A DNA stretch of 64,000 nucleotides from an uncultured bacterium (GTDB lineage Bacteria; Planctomycetota; UBA1135; GCA-002686595). The notes under the pieces are model-generated. The model was not told the origin of the DNA, did not search any database, and was given only the letters and a program-made list of their open reading frames with translations. Location: assembly GCA_938075305.1 (NCBI GenBank), contig CALJGV010000031.1, positions 1 to 64,000 on the forward strand, given 5' to 3'. Below are positions 1-7,415 of the stretch, in pieces (the first letter of the stretch is position 1; every line of letters starts with the position of its first letter). The position numbers and the translations under genes were made by a program.

Positions 1-47
1 TGGATCCTGGATGGGGCGCGCCCGAAGGCTCGCCCGATCCGGCCGGA

Positions 48-1094
48 TCAGAAGGCGGCGTTGACGCCGACGCGGATGAGGTCGGTGTCACCAGCGTCGC
101 TGCCAACCGAGGTCCAGTTGATGATGTACTTCATCGCGTGGCCGTCGACGTAGTAGTTGGCGCCGAAGTCGACGATGTCAGTGCTGGCCGCGTCGTCCAG
201 GTCCTGGTAGCGAAGACCAAGCTCCCAGCTCTCGTTCAGGGCGAAGGTGCCCATCAGCGTCCAGACCGAGCTGTCGGCGAGGTAACCCGTGCCGGCAGGG
301 AGGCCGAGAACGTGCGCCTCGTTCGTGTCGAAGTTCGAGCCCGCGCCGCCGTCGCCGTAGCTGACGAAGTTGGCGCTGATGCTGAACTGGCTCGACTGAG
401 CGCCGGCCTCGATCGCGAAGCCGCTGGCGTCGTCCTGAGCGCCGTCGTCGAAGTAGGAGATGCCGGCGGAGGCGGTCATCTCGTCGCCAGCGCCGTAGGC
501 GCCCTCGACCATGCTCGTCCCGGCGCCCATGAAGTCCATCCCCGCGTGAAGCGCGTAGAACAGCTCGTCGGCGTTGTCGTCGCTGCCGTCCTGGATCGTG
601 ATCGCCCAGTTGAAGGCTTCCATGTCACCGGAGATCGCGAGGCCCTGTTGACGACCGGCGAACATCGCCGCGTTCACCGAGCGATCGACGAAGAACAGGT
701 TGCCGGAGTCGATCTGGCTCTCGGCGAGGACGTAGCCACGGAACTGGCCCATCCGGATGTCAATCGTGTCGCCAGCGGAGACGTCGATGTAGGCGTCGAG
801 CAGGTTGCCCGTGCCGAAGTCGTTCTCGAGGCGGTAGCCAACACCAGCCGCGGTGGTGCCGGTCATGAACATACGGGCGTTGTCGATGTTGAAACCGCCG
901 ACGTCCGCGTCGCTGTTGTTGTTGTAGATCGCACGGATACGTCCGCCGACGGTCATGCCGCCGCCCTCCATGTCCTGGAGGTTGGCCGAGAGGGCCTGGA
1001 CGTCGTTGTCGAGTTGGTCCCAGTCGCTGTTGTTAGCGACCGCGGTACCGCAGGTCAGGGTCAGCGCGCAGGCGCTAAAGACGAGCTTCTTCAT
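48..1094 (-). CDS. Outer-membrane porin-like beta-barrel protein
   Basis: Predicted outer-membrane beta-barrel of 348 residues, probably a diffusion channel. The start at 1094 opens a classic signal peptide (MKKLVFSACALTLTCGTAVA, then NNSDW). A more upstream in-frame start would put 36 arginine-rich residues in front of it and is rejected. The mature N-terminus has a short coiled-coil-like stretch (DWDQLDNDVQALSANLQDME), as in trimeric porins with an N-terminal helix. After it come alternating polar/aromatic strands rich in Gly, Asn and Asp (GGRIRAIYNNN, MGQFRGYV, WELGLRYQDLDD). The last residue is Phe (GVNAAF), the usual outer-membrane assembly signal. It resembles OprP/phosphate-selective-type porins in overall style, but I cannot assign a substrate. 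It appears monocistronic. Confidence 0.72.
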   Translation of the reverse strand: MKKLVFSACALTLTCGTAVANNSDWDQLDNDVQALSANLQDMEGGGMTVGGRIRAIYNNNSDADVGGFNIDNARMFMTGTTAAGVGYRLENDFGTGNLLDAYIDVSAGDTIDIRMGQFRGYVLAESQIDSGNLFFVDRSVNAAMFAGRQQGLAISGDMEAFNWAITIQDGSDDNADELFYALHAGMDFMGAGTSMVEGAYGAGDEMTASAGISYFDDGAQDDASGFAIEAGAQSSQFSISANFVSYGDGGAGSNFDTNEAHVLGLPAGTGYLADSSVWTLMGTFALNESWELGLRYQDLDDAASTDIVDFGANYYVDGHAMKYIINWTSVGSDAGDTDLIRVGVNAAF

Positions 1095-1344
1095 GGGGAT
1101 TCCACCAGCAAGGTGGTTGGGGGACTGCCGAGAGAGCAAAGGGATTGGTATCGAGGCGCAGAGGTTGCCGCGGCGAACTTGAGCCGTCGACCTGGCACGC
1201 ATGAAATCGCTTCAAAGAAGCACGGGAGACATCGGTGTGACCCCGGACGACCCGGACCGATTTCAGCGCAAATCTCAGCCTTCGCAGATGGTCTAAGGCG
1301 CGCGCCCTCATTTCCATGCCTCCACGCAGGTTTTTTGGCCGGAC

Positions 1345-1366
1345 GCCATGAAGTCCGCTTCATGGC
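1345..1366. repeat. Perfect 8-bp inverted repeat between arfB-like gene and porin
   Basis: GCCATGAA (1345-1352) and TTCATGGC (1359-1366) flank the loop GTCCGC. It lies just past the stop of the arfB-like gene and about 250 bp upstream of the porin start. The flanking T6 run (1331-1336) is on the plus strand, so for leftward transcription it reads as A6 and does not make a canonical intrinsic terminator. It could be an operator for the porin or a non-canonical terminator. Confidence 0.4.
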
Positions 1367-1377
1367 CAGTGGGCGAA

Positions 1378-1809
1378 TCAGTCCTCCGATCCGCCAGACC
1401 GTCGGTCCTTCTTGATCTGGCCGCGGGCCCGTTTCTTGTCTAGTCGGCGCCTCTGGGACCCCCGAGTGGGCTTGGTTGCCCGTCTCGCCTTGCGTATCTG
1501 GAGGCCGTCGGCCACGAGCGCTGCCAGGCGCTCCCGACACACCTCGAGGTTCTGGTGTTGCGAACGGCGGGCGCTGGATCGAACGACGAGGGCCTTCTTC
1601 TCGCCCACGAGGCGGGGGCCGAGGGCGGCCATGAGGCGGTTCCTTTCAGTATTACTTAGGGCCGTCGACGACCCCACCTCGAAGCGGATCTCGACCGCCG
1701 TCTCCACCTTGTTCACGTGCTGCCCCCCGGGCCCCCCCGCCCGCATGGTGCGCACGCTCAGCTCGGCAGCGGGGATCAGGACCCGCTGGTTCACTCGCAG
1801 CGGGTCCAC
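1378..1809 (-). CDS. arfB: Peptidyl-tRNA hydrolase of the ArfB/YaeJ type (RF-1 domain, GGQ)
   Basis: A 143-residue protein with only the class I release-factor catalytic domain: GGPGGQHVNK with the GGQ tripeptide at residues 28-30. It has a long basic C-terminal tail (KARRATKPTRGSQRRRLDKK) and no codon-recognition domain. ArfB/YaeJ proteins hydrolyse peptidyl-tRNA on ribosomes stalled on non-stop mRNA, the basic tail entering the empty mRNA channel. Length (E. coli 140) and layout fit. It starts with GTG at 1809, three bases after the stop of the upstream DUF971 gene, so the two are probably co-transcribed. ArfB-like paralogues of unproven activity share this layout, so the exact role is inferred. 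Confidence 0.85.
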   Translation of the reverse strand: MDPLRVNQRVLIPAAELSVRTMRAGGPGGQHVNKVETAVEIRFEVGSSTALSNTERNRLMAALGPRLVGEKKALVVRSSARRSQHQNLEVCRERLAALVADGLQIRKARRATKPTRGSQRRRLDKKRARGQIKKDRRSGGSED

Positions 1810-1812
1810 GGG

Positions 1813-2151
1813 TCAGGCCCCCGAAAGGCGGCGCAGGGCCGCCCAGGTGAAGATTCCTGTCCGGTGCCCGTCGCTGAACGTCACGGAGAGCGCGTAGTTG
1901 CCGACCAGCTCCACCCCCGACTGGGTGAGGTCCGCGGCCACGGTCTTCGGGTCCAGCAGCGCGGCCCCGGTGAATTCGTCCACACAGCGGGCGCAGGGAC
2001 ACCCCAGGCGCAAATCGCGGGCGCTCACGGAGGAGGAAACACCCCCTGACCACTCGAAGCCGATGCGCTCGGGCTCCCGTCGCAGGATGCGCTCAGGCGG
2101 CGCCACCCGCTCCGGGCCGCTCGCGTCGGGGTGCTGCTTGGCGCCGCTCAC
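1813..2151 (-). CDS. DUF971 (GBBH-like N-terminal domain) protein
   Basis: A 112-residue DUF971 protein, related to the zinc-binding N-terminal domain of gamma-butyrobetaine hydroxylase. The core shows LRLGCPCARCVDE with the Cys pair and C-terminal VGNYAL and FSDGHRTGIFTWAALRRL, which are diagnostic of the family. DUF971 proteins are often linked to Fe-S cluster or radical-SAM functions (Mrp/ApbC fusions), but the role is not settled. I chose GTG at 2151 because AGGAG lies 8 bases upstream; a GTG at 2178 would give nine more residues without a better site. It is followed at 3 bp by the ArfB-like gene and preceded by tRNA-Phe on the same strand. Confidence 0.8.
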   Translation of the reverse strand: MSGAKQHPDASGPERVAPPERILRREPERIGFEWSGGVSSSVSARDLRLGCPCARCVDEFTGAALLDPKTVAADLTQSGVELVGNYALSVTFSDGHRTGIFTWAALRRLSGA

Positions 2152-2191
2152 TCGACTCGCTCCTGGTGCCCAGCACACCTGTAGTCGTAAG

Positions 2192-2267
2192 TGGTGGCGA
2201 GGACCGGATTTGAACCGGTGACCCCTTGATTTTCAATCAAGTGCTCTACCAACTGAGCTACCTCGCC
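2192..2267 (-). tRNA. tRNA-Phe (anticodon GAA)
   Basis: The minus strand folds as a 76-nt tRNA. The acceptor stem is GGCGAGG/CCTCGCC with encoded CCA at 2192-2194. The D-arm contains AGCTCAGTTGGTAGAGC, the anticodon stem is CTTGA/TCAAG with loop TTGAAAA (anticodon GAA), and the T-arm contains GGTTCAAATCC. Confidence 0.96.
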
Positions 2268-2490
2268 TCGCACTCCCTTTCGGGGCTGGAATTCTCCGTC
2301 AGGCCGGGGCGATCGTCAACGCAAAGCCCCCCCCTTTCTGAAGCCTCTGCTCGAAGGGGGCCACGTTCGGGGGCGAGTCCAGCCACCGAGGCCCCCCGGC
2401 AGTCGCCCGGCCCCGATTTCCTCGACCCACCGGGCGCTCGGTCGCGGATCCCCCTTGAATCCCACCCCCACGGCTTGCTCACCTGGGGCC

Positions 2491-3549
2491 ATGGATACCC
2501 TCAGGACTCCCTCCTGGCGCCGAGAGGAGGAACCTCGCCCCCGCCCCGAGTCTGGGCAACCAGGCGGACAACCGGAGAGGCAACCGGCAGCACAACCCTC
2601 CGCGACCGCCCCGAGGGACCCCCTCGCGCCGGGCAACCGGGTGAGCGGCTCGGGGATCCCCCTCGCGGCGGCCGCGGCCATGGAGGGCGTGCCGTCGGTC
2701 CAGGCGCTCCGCAAACGGATCAAGAAGGGCACCCTTCAGAGTGTTCGGGTGCTGCACCGCGACTCCATCGTGGTGGGCGTGGAGCTCGAGGAGTTGGCGC
2801 AGCACTACCCGGGAGCCTTCACGACCGGGGCGACAACCCCCGCGCCCCCTCCCCCGGTTGAAGTGCAACCCTCCAGCCCACCCGAGCAACCGGGCAACCC
2901 CCCTGAAGCACACGGCGAGCCCCCTTCGGGCCCTCCGGATGGTGAGCCGGTTGCTCCGGACGCACAACCCGAAGAACCCGTCTCGGGGCAACCAGAGCAG
3001 GCGGGGACCCAGGAACTGCAGACGGTGGACGTCGCGATCCAGGGCTGGCGCGAGGCCAGGGAGGCCCTCGAGGTGAGCCGGCGAGAGCACCGCGAGGAGC
3101 TCACCCGAACGATCGCCTCGTACGAGAGCCAGCTCCGGGCGAGGGATGCCCATGGGGCGGAGGCCTCCAGGAGCCAAGACGCTCGCGAGGCCCGGGCCGT
3201 TCGGTGGGGCCGAACCGCCGCGGTGGCCCTGCTGGCCGTCCTCGCCATGGGCGTCTGGCTCACGGGTAGGGCCGGCGATCGCCTCGCCGACGAGCGGGTT
3301 CGCGCCGGGATCCTGACCGAGCAGACCCGTGCGCTCACCACCGAGAAGGCGGCCCTGGAGGGAGAGGTCGAGCGACAGGTGGCTGCCCTCGGCGCCGCTG
3401 GCGAGGCGCTGGAGCGAGCCGAGGCCCGCGCCGGCACCCTGGCGGCTGAGAGAGAGAACCTCGAGCGGCAGCTCCAGGAGTTGCGTGCCGAACGGGAGCA
3501 GGCGCGCGCTGCCGCCTGGGCCGCGCTGCGGGCCATGGGCGCTCGCTGA
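2491..3549 (+). CDS. Unknown single-pass membrane protein with HTH-like segment and coiled coil
   Basis: A 352-residue protein I do not recognise. In order it has a Pro/Gln/Glu-rich N-terminus, a short basic segment resembling a MerR/excisionase-like helix-turn-helix (VQALRKRIKKGTLQSVRV, about residues 72-89), and a disordered Pro/Glu/Gln region to about residue 185. Then come charged helix, a transmembrane segment (VALLAVLAMGVWLTG, near residue 250) and a long heptad-rich coiled coil (TEKAALEGEVERQVAALG to LERQLQELRAEREQ) to the C-terminus. The ATG at 2491 is preferred to an upstream TTG; a later ATG in front of the HTH-like stretch is also possible. It is convergent with ribF. The layout suggests a membrane-anchored DNA-binding or scaffolding protein, which is only inference. 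Confidence 0.6.
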   Translation: MDTLRTPSWRREEEPRPRPESGQPGGQPERQPAAQPSATAPRDPLAPGNRVSGSGIPLAAAAAMEGVPSVQALRKRIKKGTLQSVRVLHRDSIVVGVELEELAQHYPGAFTTGATTPAPPPPVEVQPSSPPEQPGNPPEAHGEPPSGPPDGEPVAPDAQPEEPVSGQPEQAGTQELQTVDVAIQGWREAREALEVSRREHREELTRTIASYESQLRARDAHGAEASRSQDAREARAVRWGRTAAVALLAVLAMGVWLTGRAGDRLADERVRAGILTEQTRALTTEKAALEGEVERQVAALGAAGEALERAEARAGTLAAERENLERQLQELRAEREQARAAAWAALRAMGAR

Positions 3550-3589
3550 GGGGGATCCTGGCACGGGCCGCTCGGCCCCGAGGTCCCGC

Positions 3590-4561
3590 TCAGCCGTCAG
3601 CGAGGACGGCGCGGGCGCGCTCCACGTCGCTGGCGATGGCGGCCTGGAGCTCGTCAAGACTCCCGAACTTGACCTCCGGGCGCAGCCGCTCGGCGAACTC
3701 CAGCTCGATCCGCTGGCCGTAGAGGTCCCCATCAAAGTCGAGCAGGTGAACCTCCACCAGGGGTCCCGAGCCCTCCGCCGCCACCGTGGGCCGCCTGCCG
3801 ATGTTGGCGACAGCGTCGAAGCTCCCGACCCGCTCCCGGGGATCCGGCGCCCCCCCCTCGGAGGGCGGCGGAACCACGTGGGCCCGGCACGCGTACACCC
3901 CCTCAGGGGGCCTCAGCTCGTGCAAGAGGTCCAGGTTGGCGGTGGGGAACCCGAGCCTTCGGCCCAGGGCCTCTCCGGGGACCACCTCGCCGTAGGTGGT
4001 GACGGGCCGCCCTAGCATCCGGCTGGCCCCGGCCAGGTCACCCAGCTCGACCGACTCCCGGATCACCGTGCTGGAGACGGCCCGCTGCCCGACCATCACC
4101 TTCGGAGCGATCTCCACGTCGTGGCCCCGGGCCTTCAGGGACTCGGGGCCGCCGGCGCGGTCCTTCCCGAACTTGCTGTCGAACCCGAGGACGAAGGCCT
4201 TGGTGGAGAGACCACGCTCGAGGATCCGCTGGCTGAAGGCCTCCGCCGTCGTGTTCCGGAGCTCCTCGTCAAAGGTCAGCACCACCACGTGCCGGATCCC
4301 GGCGCGCCACAGGAGGGCCAGCTTGTGCTCCAACGTCGTCAGCGTGCGCGGTGCGCGGCCCAGTAGGACGGCCTTGGGGTGCTCCGCGAAGGTCACCACC
4401 GTGGGCTCCGCGCCCAGCGCCTCGGCCCGGGCGACGTTCGCCTCCAGGATCGACTGGTGCCCCAGGTGGACCCCGTCGAAGACCCCGACGCTGGTCACCG
4501 CTCCCCCGGCGCTGGCCTCGAGATCCTCGGCGGAGCGGCTGACTCGGAGACGGTGGGGCAC
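3590..4561 (-). CDS. ribF: Bifunctional riboflavin kinase / FAD synthetase
   Basis: RibF phosphorylates riboflavin to FMN and adenylates FMN to FAD in the cytoplasm. The 323-residue length is typical (about 310). The N-terminal FAD synthetase half has GVFDGVHLGH (residues 26-35, the HxGH nucleotidyltransferase motif) and VSSTVIRESV. The C-terminal kinase half has GRRLGFPTANL and PPEGVYACRA, then VEVHLLDFDGDLYGQRIELEF. A short insertion rich in Pro/Gly (VPPPSEGGAPDPRERVG) sits in the kinase domain. It starts with GTG at 4561, three bases after the def stop, so def and ribF form a two-gene unit read leftward. I see no FMN riboswitch upstream. Confidence 0.95.
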   Translation of the reverse strand: MPHRLRVSRSAEDLEASAGGAVTSVGVFDGVHLGHQSILEANVARAEALGAEPTVVTFAEHPKAVLLGRAPRTLTTLEHKLALLWRAGIRHVVVLTFDEELRNTTAEAFSQRILERGLSTKAFVLGFDSKFGKDRAGGPESLKARGHDVEIAPKVMVGQRAVSSTVIRESVELGDLAGASRMLGRPVTTYGEVVPGEALGRRLGFPTANLDLLHELRPPEGVYACRAHVVPPPSEGGAPDPRERVGSFDAVANIGRRPTVAAEGSGPLVEVHLLDFDGDLYGQRIELEFAERLRPEVKFGSLDELQAAIASDVERARAVLADG

Positions 4562-4564
4562 GGT

Positions 4565-5101
4565 TCAGGGGCGCGCGGCGCGGTACTGCACCTTGAGTTC
4601 CTCGACAGCCGCGCGGTTGCGCATCTTGTCGCTGGGGGTCATCCGGTCCACGAGCAGCACGCCCTGCAGGTGGTCGTACTCGTGCTGGATGATGCGCGAG
4701 ACGAACCCCTCGAACTCCATCTCGAAGGCCTTGCCCTCGACGTCGTAGGCGTGAACGAGGCATCGGTCCGGGCGGGTGACGTCGCAGTGCACGCCCGGGA
4801 GGGAGAGGCAGCCCTCCTCGAAGCGGACCTTGTCGCCCTTCAAGGACTTGATGGTCGGGTTGATCAGCGCGAGGTTCCGATCCGGCTTCTCGGCGTCGCC
4901 TTCGTCGTTGAGGACGAAGATCCTCCGGGAGAGGCCCACCTGGGGGGCCGCCAGGCCGACCCCGTGGCTCTCGAACATGCGGGCGAACATCCCGTCCACG
5001 ATCGACTTCAGGTCCTCGTCGAACGAGGTGACCTCCTCAGCCTCCTTCCGGAGAACGGGATCGGGAAACAGGACGACTTCGAAGCTCCGAGGCTCGGACA
5101 T
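4565..5101 (-). CDS. def: Peptide deformylase
   Basis: Removes the formyl group from the N-terminal Met of new proteins; metal-dependent and cytoplasmic. All three family motifs are intact: GVGLAAPQ (47-54), EGCLS (96-100, metal-binding Cys) and QHEYDHL (139-145, two metal-binding His and the catalytic Glu). The 178-residue length is standard. The ATG at 5101 is preferred to an in-frame TTG three codons earlier. The gene heads a leftward pair with ribF and is divergent from the TPR gene, with about 65 bp shared between them. Confidence 0.95.
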   Translation of the reverse strand: MSEPRSFEVVLFPDPVLRKEAEEVTSFDEDLKSIVDGMFARMFESHGVGLAAPQVGLSRRIFVLNDEGDAEKPDRNLALINPTIKSLKGDKVRFEEGCLSLPGVHCDVTRPDRCLVHAYDVEGKAFEMEFEGFVSRIIQHEYDHLQGVLLVDRMTPSDKMRNRAAVEELKVQYRAARP

Positions 5102-5168
5102 GGTGCTCAACGAGGGAGGGTTGCCGCCGCTACGCGCCGCGGTATGCCACTAAGATAGGTTCGTTCCC

Positions 5169-6530
5169 GTGCCGCTGGGCGGCTTTCGCATTCGATCCGT
5201 GGACTACTCAAAACACATCCAAAAGGCCGAAGAGGCCGCGCGGCGCCGTAACTACGACTTCGCCATCGAGCTCTATCAGCAGATCCTCGAGATCGACGCT
5301 GACATTGGAGAGGCTCGATCTGGGCTCCGGAGCGCGCTGAAGGCGCGCCACGACACCAAGAAGTCGGGGCGGTTCATGAAGCTCGTCAAGGGAGCCAGCT
5401 CCCTGACCGCGGCCAAGGGCCTCGCCAAGGCGTCCAAGTTCGACGCAGCCGCCAAGGCCTGCGAGAGCTACCTGAAGGCTGCCCCGCTCGACGTGGAGGC
5501 CAACATGCTGCTCGGGACCTCCCTCGAGTCAGCCGGACACTTCCGGTCGGCCCTCGCGGTCTACGAGTTCATCGCGCAGATCGACCCCAAGAACGCACAG
5601 GGGCTGAAGCGCGCGGGCGCGATGATGGCGCGGACTGGAGATCCCGTGCAGGCGCTCGCGTTCTACGAGCGCGCGCTCGAGGCGGACCCGAGGGACCGCG
5701 ACGCGCTGAAGGCGCGCAAGGACCTGGCCGCCGAGGCGGCCATCCAGAGCTCGAGATTCGACAGCGTCGAGCACAGCCGTGAGCAGCTCGTGGACGTGGA
5801 GCAGACACGCGAGCTTGAGCAGAGCCGGCGCCTGCACCGGACCCCCGAGGAGCTCGAGGCCGACCGCGATCGGCTCGAGTCCAAGTTCGCCGAGGACACC
5901 TCCAACGTGGACGTCATGGTCCAGCTGGCCGAGGTCCACGAGAAGCTCCGTGACCCCGAGGCGGCCCTCGACGTGCTCGAGCGTGCCCTGTCCTACCGGA
6001 AGGGAGACCGGGACCTGGAGGAGCGGGTCGGCACCATGCGCGGCAAGGCCCTCAAGCGCGCCCTCGCCAAGGCGGACAAGCTCGGGGACCAGGAGAAGGC
6101 TGACCAGATCGAGGCCCAGCTCCGGGCTCACGAGGTCTCCGAGCTCCAGCGGCGCCTGGCGATCCACCCCGGCGACGCGGCCCTGCGGGTCCAGCTGGGC
6201 CAGGAGTTGCTGCGTCAGGGTGACCCGGATGCGGCCGCCTCCGAGCTCCAAAAAGCCCTCTCAGACCCCAGGAAGGCCCTTGAGGCCCGCCTCCTGCTCG
6301 CGAAATGCTTCGAGAGCAAGGGATTCGGGGACCTGGCCGCCAACGAGTATGAGAAGGCCCTCGAGGGGATGGCGGAGAACGACCAGCGCCGGCGTGAGAT
6401 CCTGTATAGTCTCGCCGCTCTTTCGGAAGAAGCGGGTGATCTCGAGCGCGCACGGACGCTGTACACGCGGGTGTACGAGGTCGACGTGAGCTTCCGAGAC
6501 GTCGCCAAGAAGATGGAACAGCTGCGCTGA
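5169..6530 (+). CDS. Cytoplasmic TPR-repeat protein
   Basis: A tetratricopeptide-repeat protein of up to 453 residues without signal peptide or membrane segment. Repeats are recognisable as A..Y...L..DP units: NYDFAIELYQQILEID, HFRSALAVYEFIAQIDP, DPVQALAFYERALEADP, DPEAALDVLERALSY, DPDAAASELQKALSDP, DLERARTLYTRVYEVD. A charged, coiled-coil-like stretch lies between the N- and C-terminal sets (EQTRELEQSRRLHRTPEELE). GTG at 5169 has a weak AGGT upstream; GTG at 5199 (starting DYSKHIQKAEEAARRR) is an alternative that begins exactly at the first helix. It precedes rpsT by about 100 bp. It is probably a protein-protein scaffold; no specific role can be read. Confidence 0.8.
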   Translation: MPLGGFRIRSVDYSKHIQKAEEAARRRNYDFAIELYQQILEIDADIGEARSGLRSALKARHDTKKSGRFMKLVKGASSLTAAKGLAKASKFDAAAKACESYLKAAPLDVEANMLLGTSLESAGHFRSALAVYEFIAQIDPKNAQGLKRAGAMMARTGDPVQALAFYERALEADPRDRDALKARKDLAAEAAIQSSRFDSVEHSREQLVDVEQTRELEQSRRLHRTPEELEADRDRLESKFAEDTSNVDVMVQLAEVHEKLRDPEAALDVLERALSYRKGDRDLEERVGTMRGKALKRALAKADKLGDQEKADQIEAQLRAHEVSELQRRLAIHPGDAALRVQLGQELLRQGDPDAAASELQKALSDPRKALEARLLLAKCFESKGFGDLAANEYEKALEGMAENDQRRREILYSLAALSEEAGDLERARTLYTRVYEVDVSFRDVAKKMEQLR

Positions 6531-6633
6531 ACCCGCCGCACCTCCACCCTCTGGTCTCCGAGAGCCCCATTCAACGCCCCCACAAGGGGACGCCTAGAAC
6601 ATCGAGCGCCCAGCCGGCGCCCAACGAAATCAG

Positions 6634-6891
6634 ATGCCCAACACCAAGCAAGCAAAGAAGCGCATGGTCACCGACGACGCCCGTCGCCTGGCCAACAAGA
6701 CCGTCCGTACCTCCATGCGTTCGGCTGTGAAGAAGGTCCTTCAGGCCGAGTCCGCCGACGAGGCGAAGGCCGGCATGAACGAGGCGTTCAAGCGCGTCGA
6801 CAAGGCCGCCAAGAAGAACGTCATCCATGACAACGCGGCGGCGCGGACCAAGTCCCAGCTCAGCCGTCACGTGTCGAAGCTCGAGGGCTGA
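6634..6891 (+). CDS. rpsT: 30S ribosomal protein S20
   Basis: S20 binds 16S rRNA at the bottom of the 30S body. The 85-residue protein begins MPNTKQAKKRMVTDDARRLANKTVRTSMR, positions typical of S20 (family about 87 aa). It is rich in Lys/Arg/Ala with helical spacing and ends in HDNAAARTKSQLSRHVSKLEG, matching the conserved N-A-A-R-x-K-S-x-L tail. It is followed after 21 bp by a small conserved-looking gene and then a terminator. Confidence 0.95.
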   Translation: MPNTKQAKKRMVTDDARRLANKTVRTSMRSAVKKVLQAESADEAKAGMNEAFKRVDKAAKKNVIHDNAAARTKSQLSRHVSKLEG

Positions 6892-6912
6892 GCCCTTCCA
6901 AGGATCTGTTCC

Positions 6913-7251
6913 ATGGGCCGCTTCGCGACCAGCACCGACGCCTCGGACAAGTGGCTGCGCCCCGTGGCGGTTCCGACCAGCAAGGGCGGGGTCTTCGGCA
7001 CCGTGACCGAGCTGCTCGAGGACATGCCCGGATGGGAGGTCGAGTCCTGTGACGAGGCCAGTTGTACGGTGCACGTCACCAAGGCCAACGGCTTCCTCGG
7101 TGGGACCTCGAAGATCGTCATCACGGTCTCCGGACCGGACGGGATCCCCTCCTCCGAGACGAGCGTCACCTCCGAGTCGGACGGCATGATCTCGCGGGAC
7201 AAGTCCAACGTCTCGACCTTCTGCCGCAAGCTGTGGATGCGCGTCACGTGA
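6913..7251 (+). CDS. Small protein of unknown function, possibly DUF1499-like
   Basis: A 112-residue soluble protein I cannot place firmly. It has no signal peptide. The order of blocks (VAVPTSKGGVFGTVTELLED, then GWEVESCD, then strands VHVTKANGFLGG and IVITVSGP, then a polar SETSVTSESDGMISRDKSN and a C-terminal helix FCRKLWMRV) recalls DUF1499 proteins. Those have V-F-x-x-V, an RS-x-S-R-x-G-x-x-D-x-G-x-N segment and a terminal helix, but key Arg/Gly residues differ. It lies 21 bp after rpsT and immediately before a strong hairpin, so it is probably the last gene of the rpsT transcript. Confidence 0.65.
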   Translation: MGRFATSTDASDKWLRPVAVPTSKGGVFGTVTELLEDMPGWEVESCDEASCTVHVTKANGFLGGTSKIVITVSGPDGIPSSETSVTSESDGMISRDKSNVSTFCRKLWMRVT

Positions 7252-7280
7252 GCTGACCGGCCACGGAACAGACCCAGGCG

Positions 7281-7317
7281 AGCCCCGGCCGGCGTCCCCT
7301 TCGGACGCACCGGGGCT
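7281..7317 (+). terminator. Terminator hairpin after the rpsT unit
   Basis: A nested hairpin: outer stem AGCCCCGG (7281-7288) with CCGGGGCT (7310-7317), inner stem GCGTCC (7292-7297) with GGACGC (7303-7308), then TCTTCG. It sits 30 bp after the preceding stop and separates that unit from selO. Confidence 0.75.
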
Positions 7318-7415
7318 TCTTCGTGGCGCCATCGCCGCCCGCGGCGATGCACCTCCGTCGGCCCGCGCGCGATTCCGCGGTCCAGACCGACATCCAGCAG
7401 CGAATTGACCTACGA

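Noticed and set aside
1331-1366. Hairpin with T6 as an intrinsic terminator
   Set aside because: The T run is on the wrong side and strand for leftward transcription; recorded only as an inverted repeat.
138-1415. 425-codon plus-strand frame opposite the porin gene
   Set aside because: Val/Ala/Arg-rich shadow; the minus-strand frame has a signal peptide and barrel features.
4562-5168. Possible FMN riboswitch controlling ribF
   Set aside because: ribF is immediately downstream of def and no RFN-like leader is visible.
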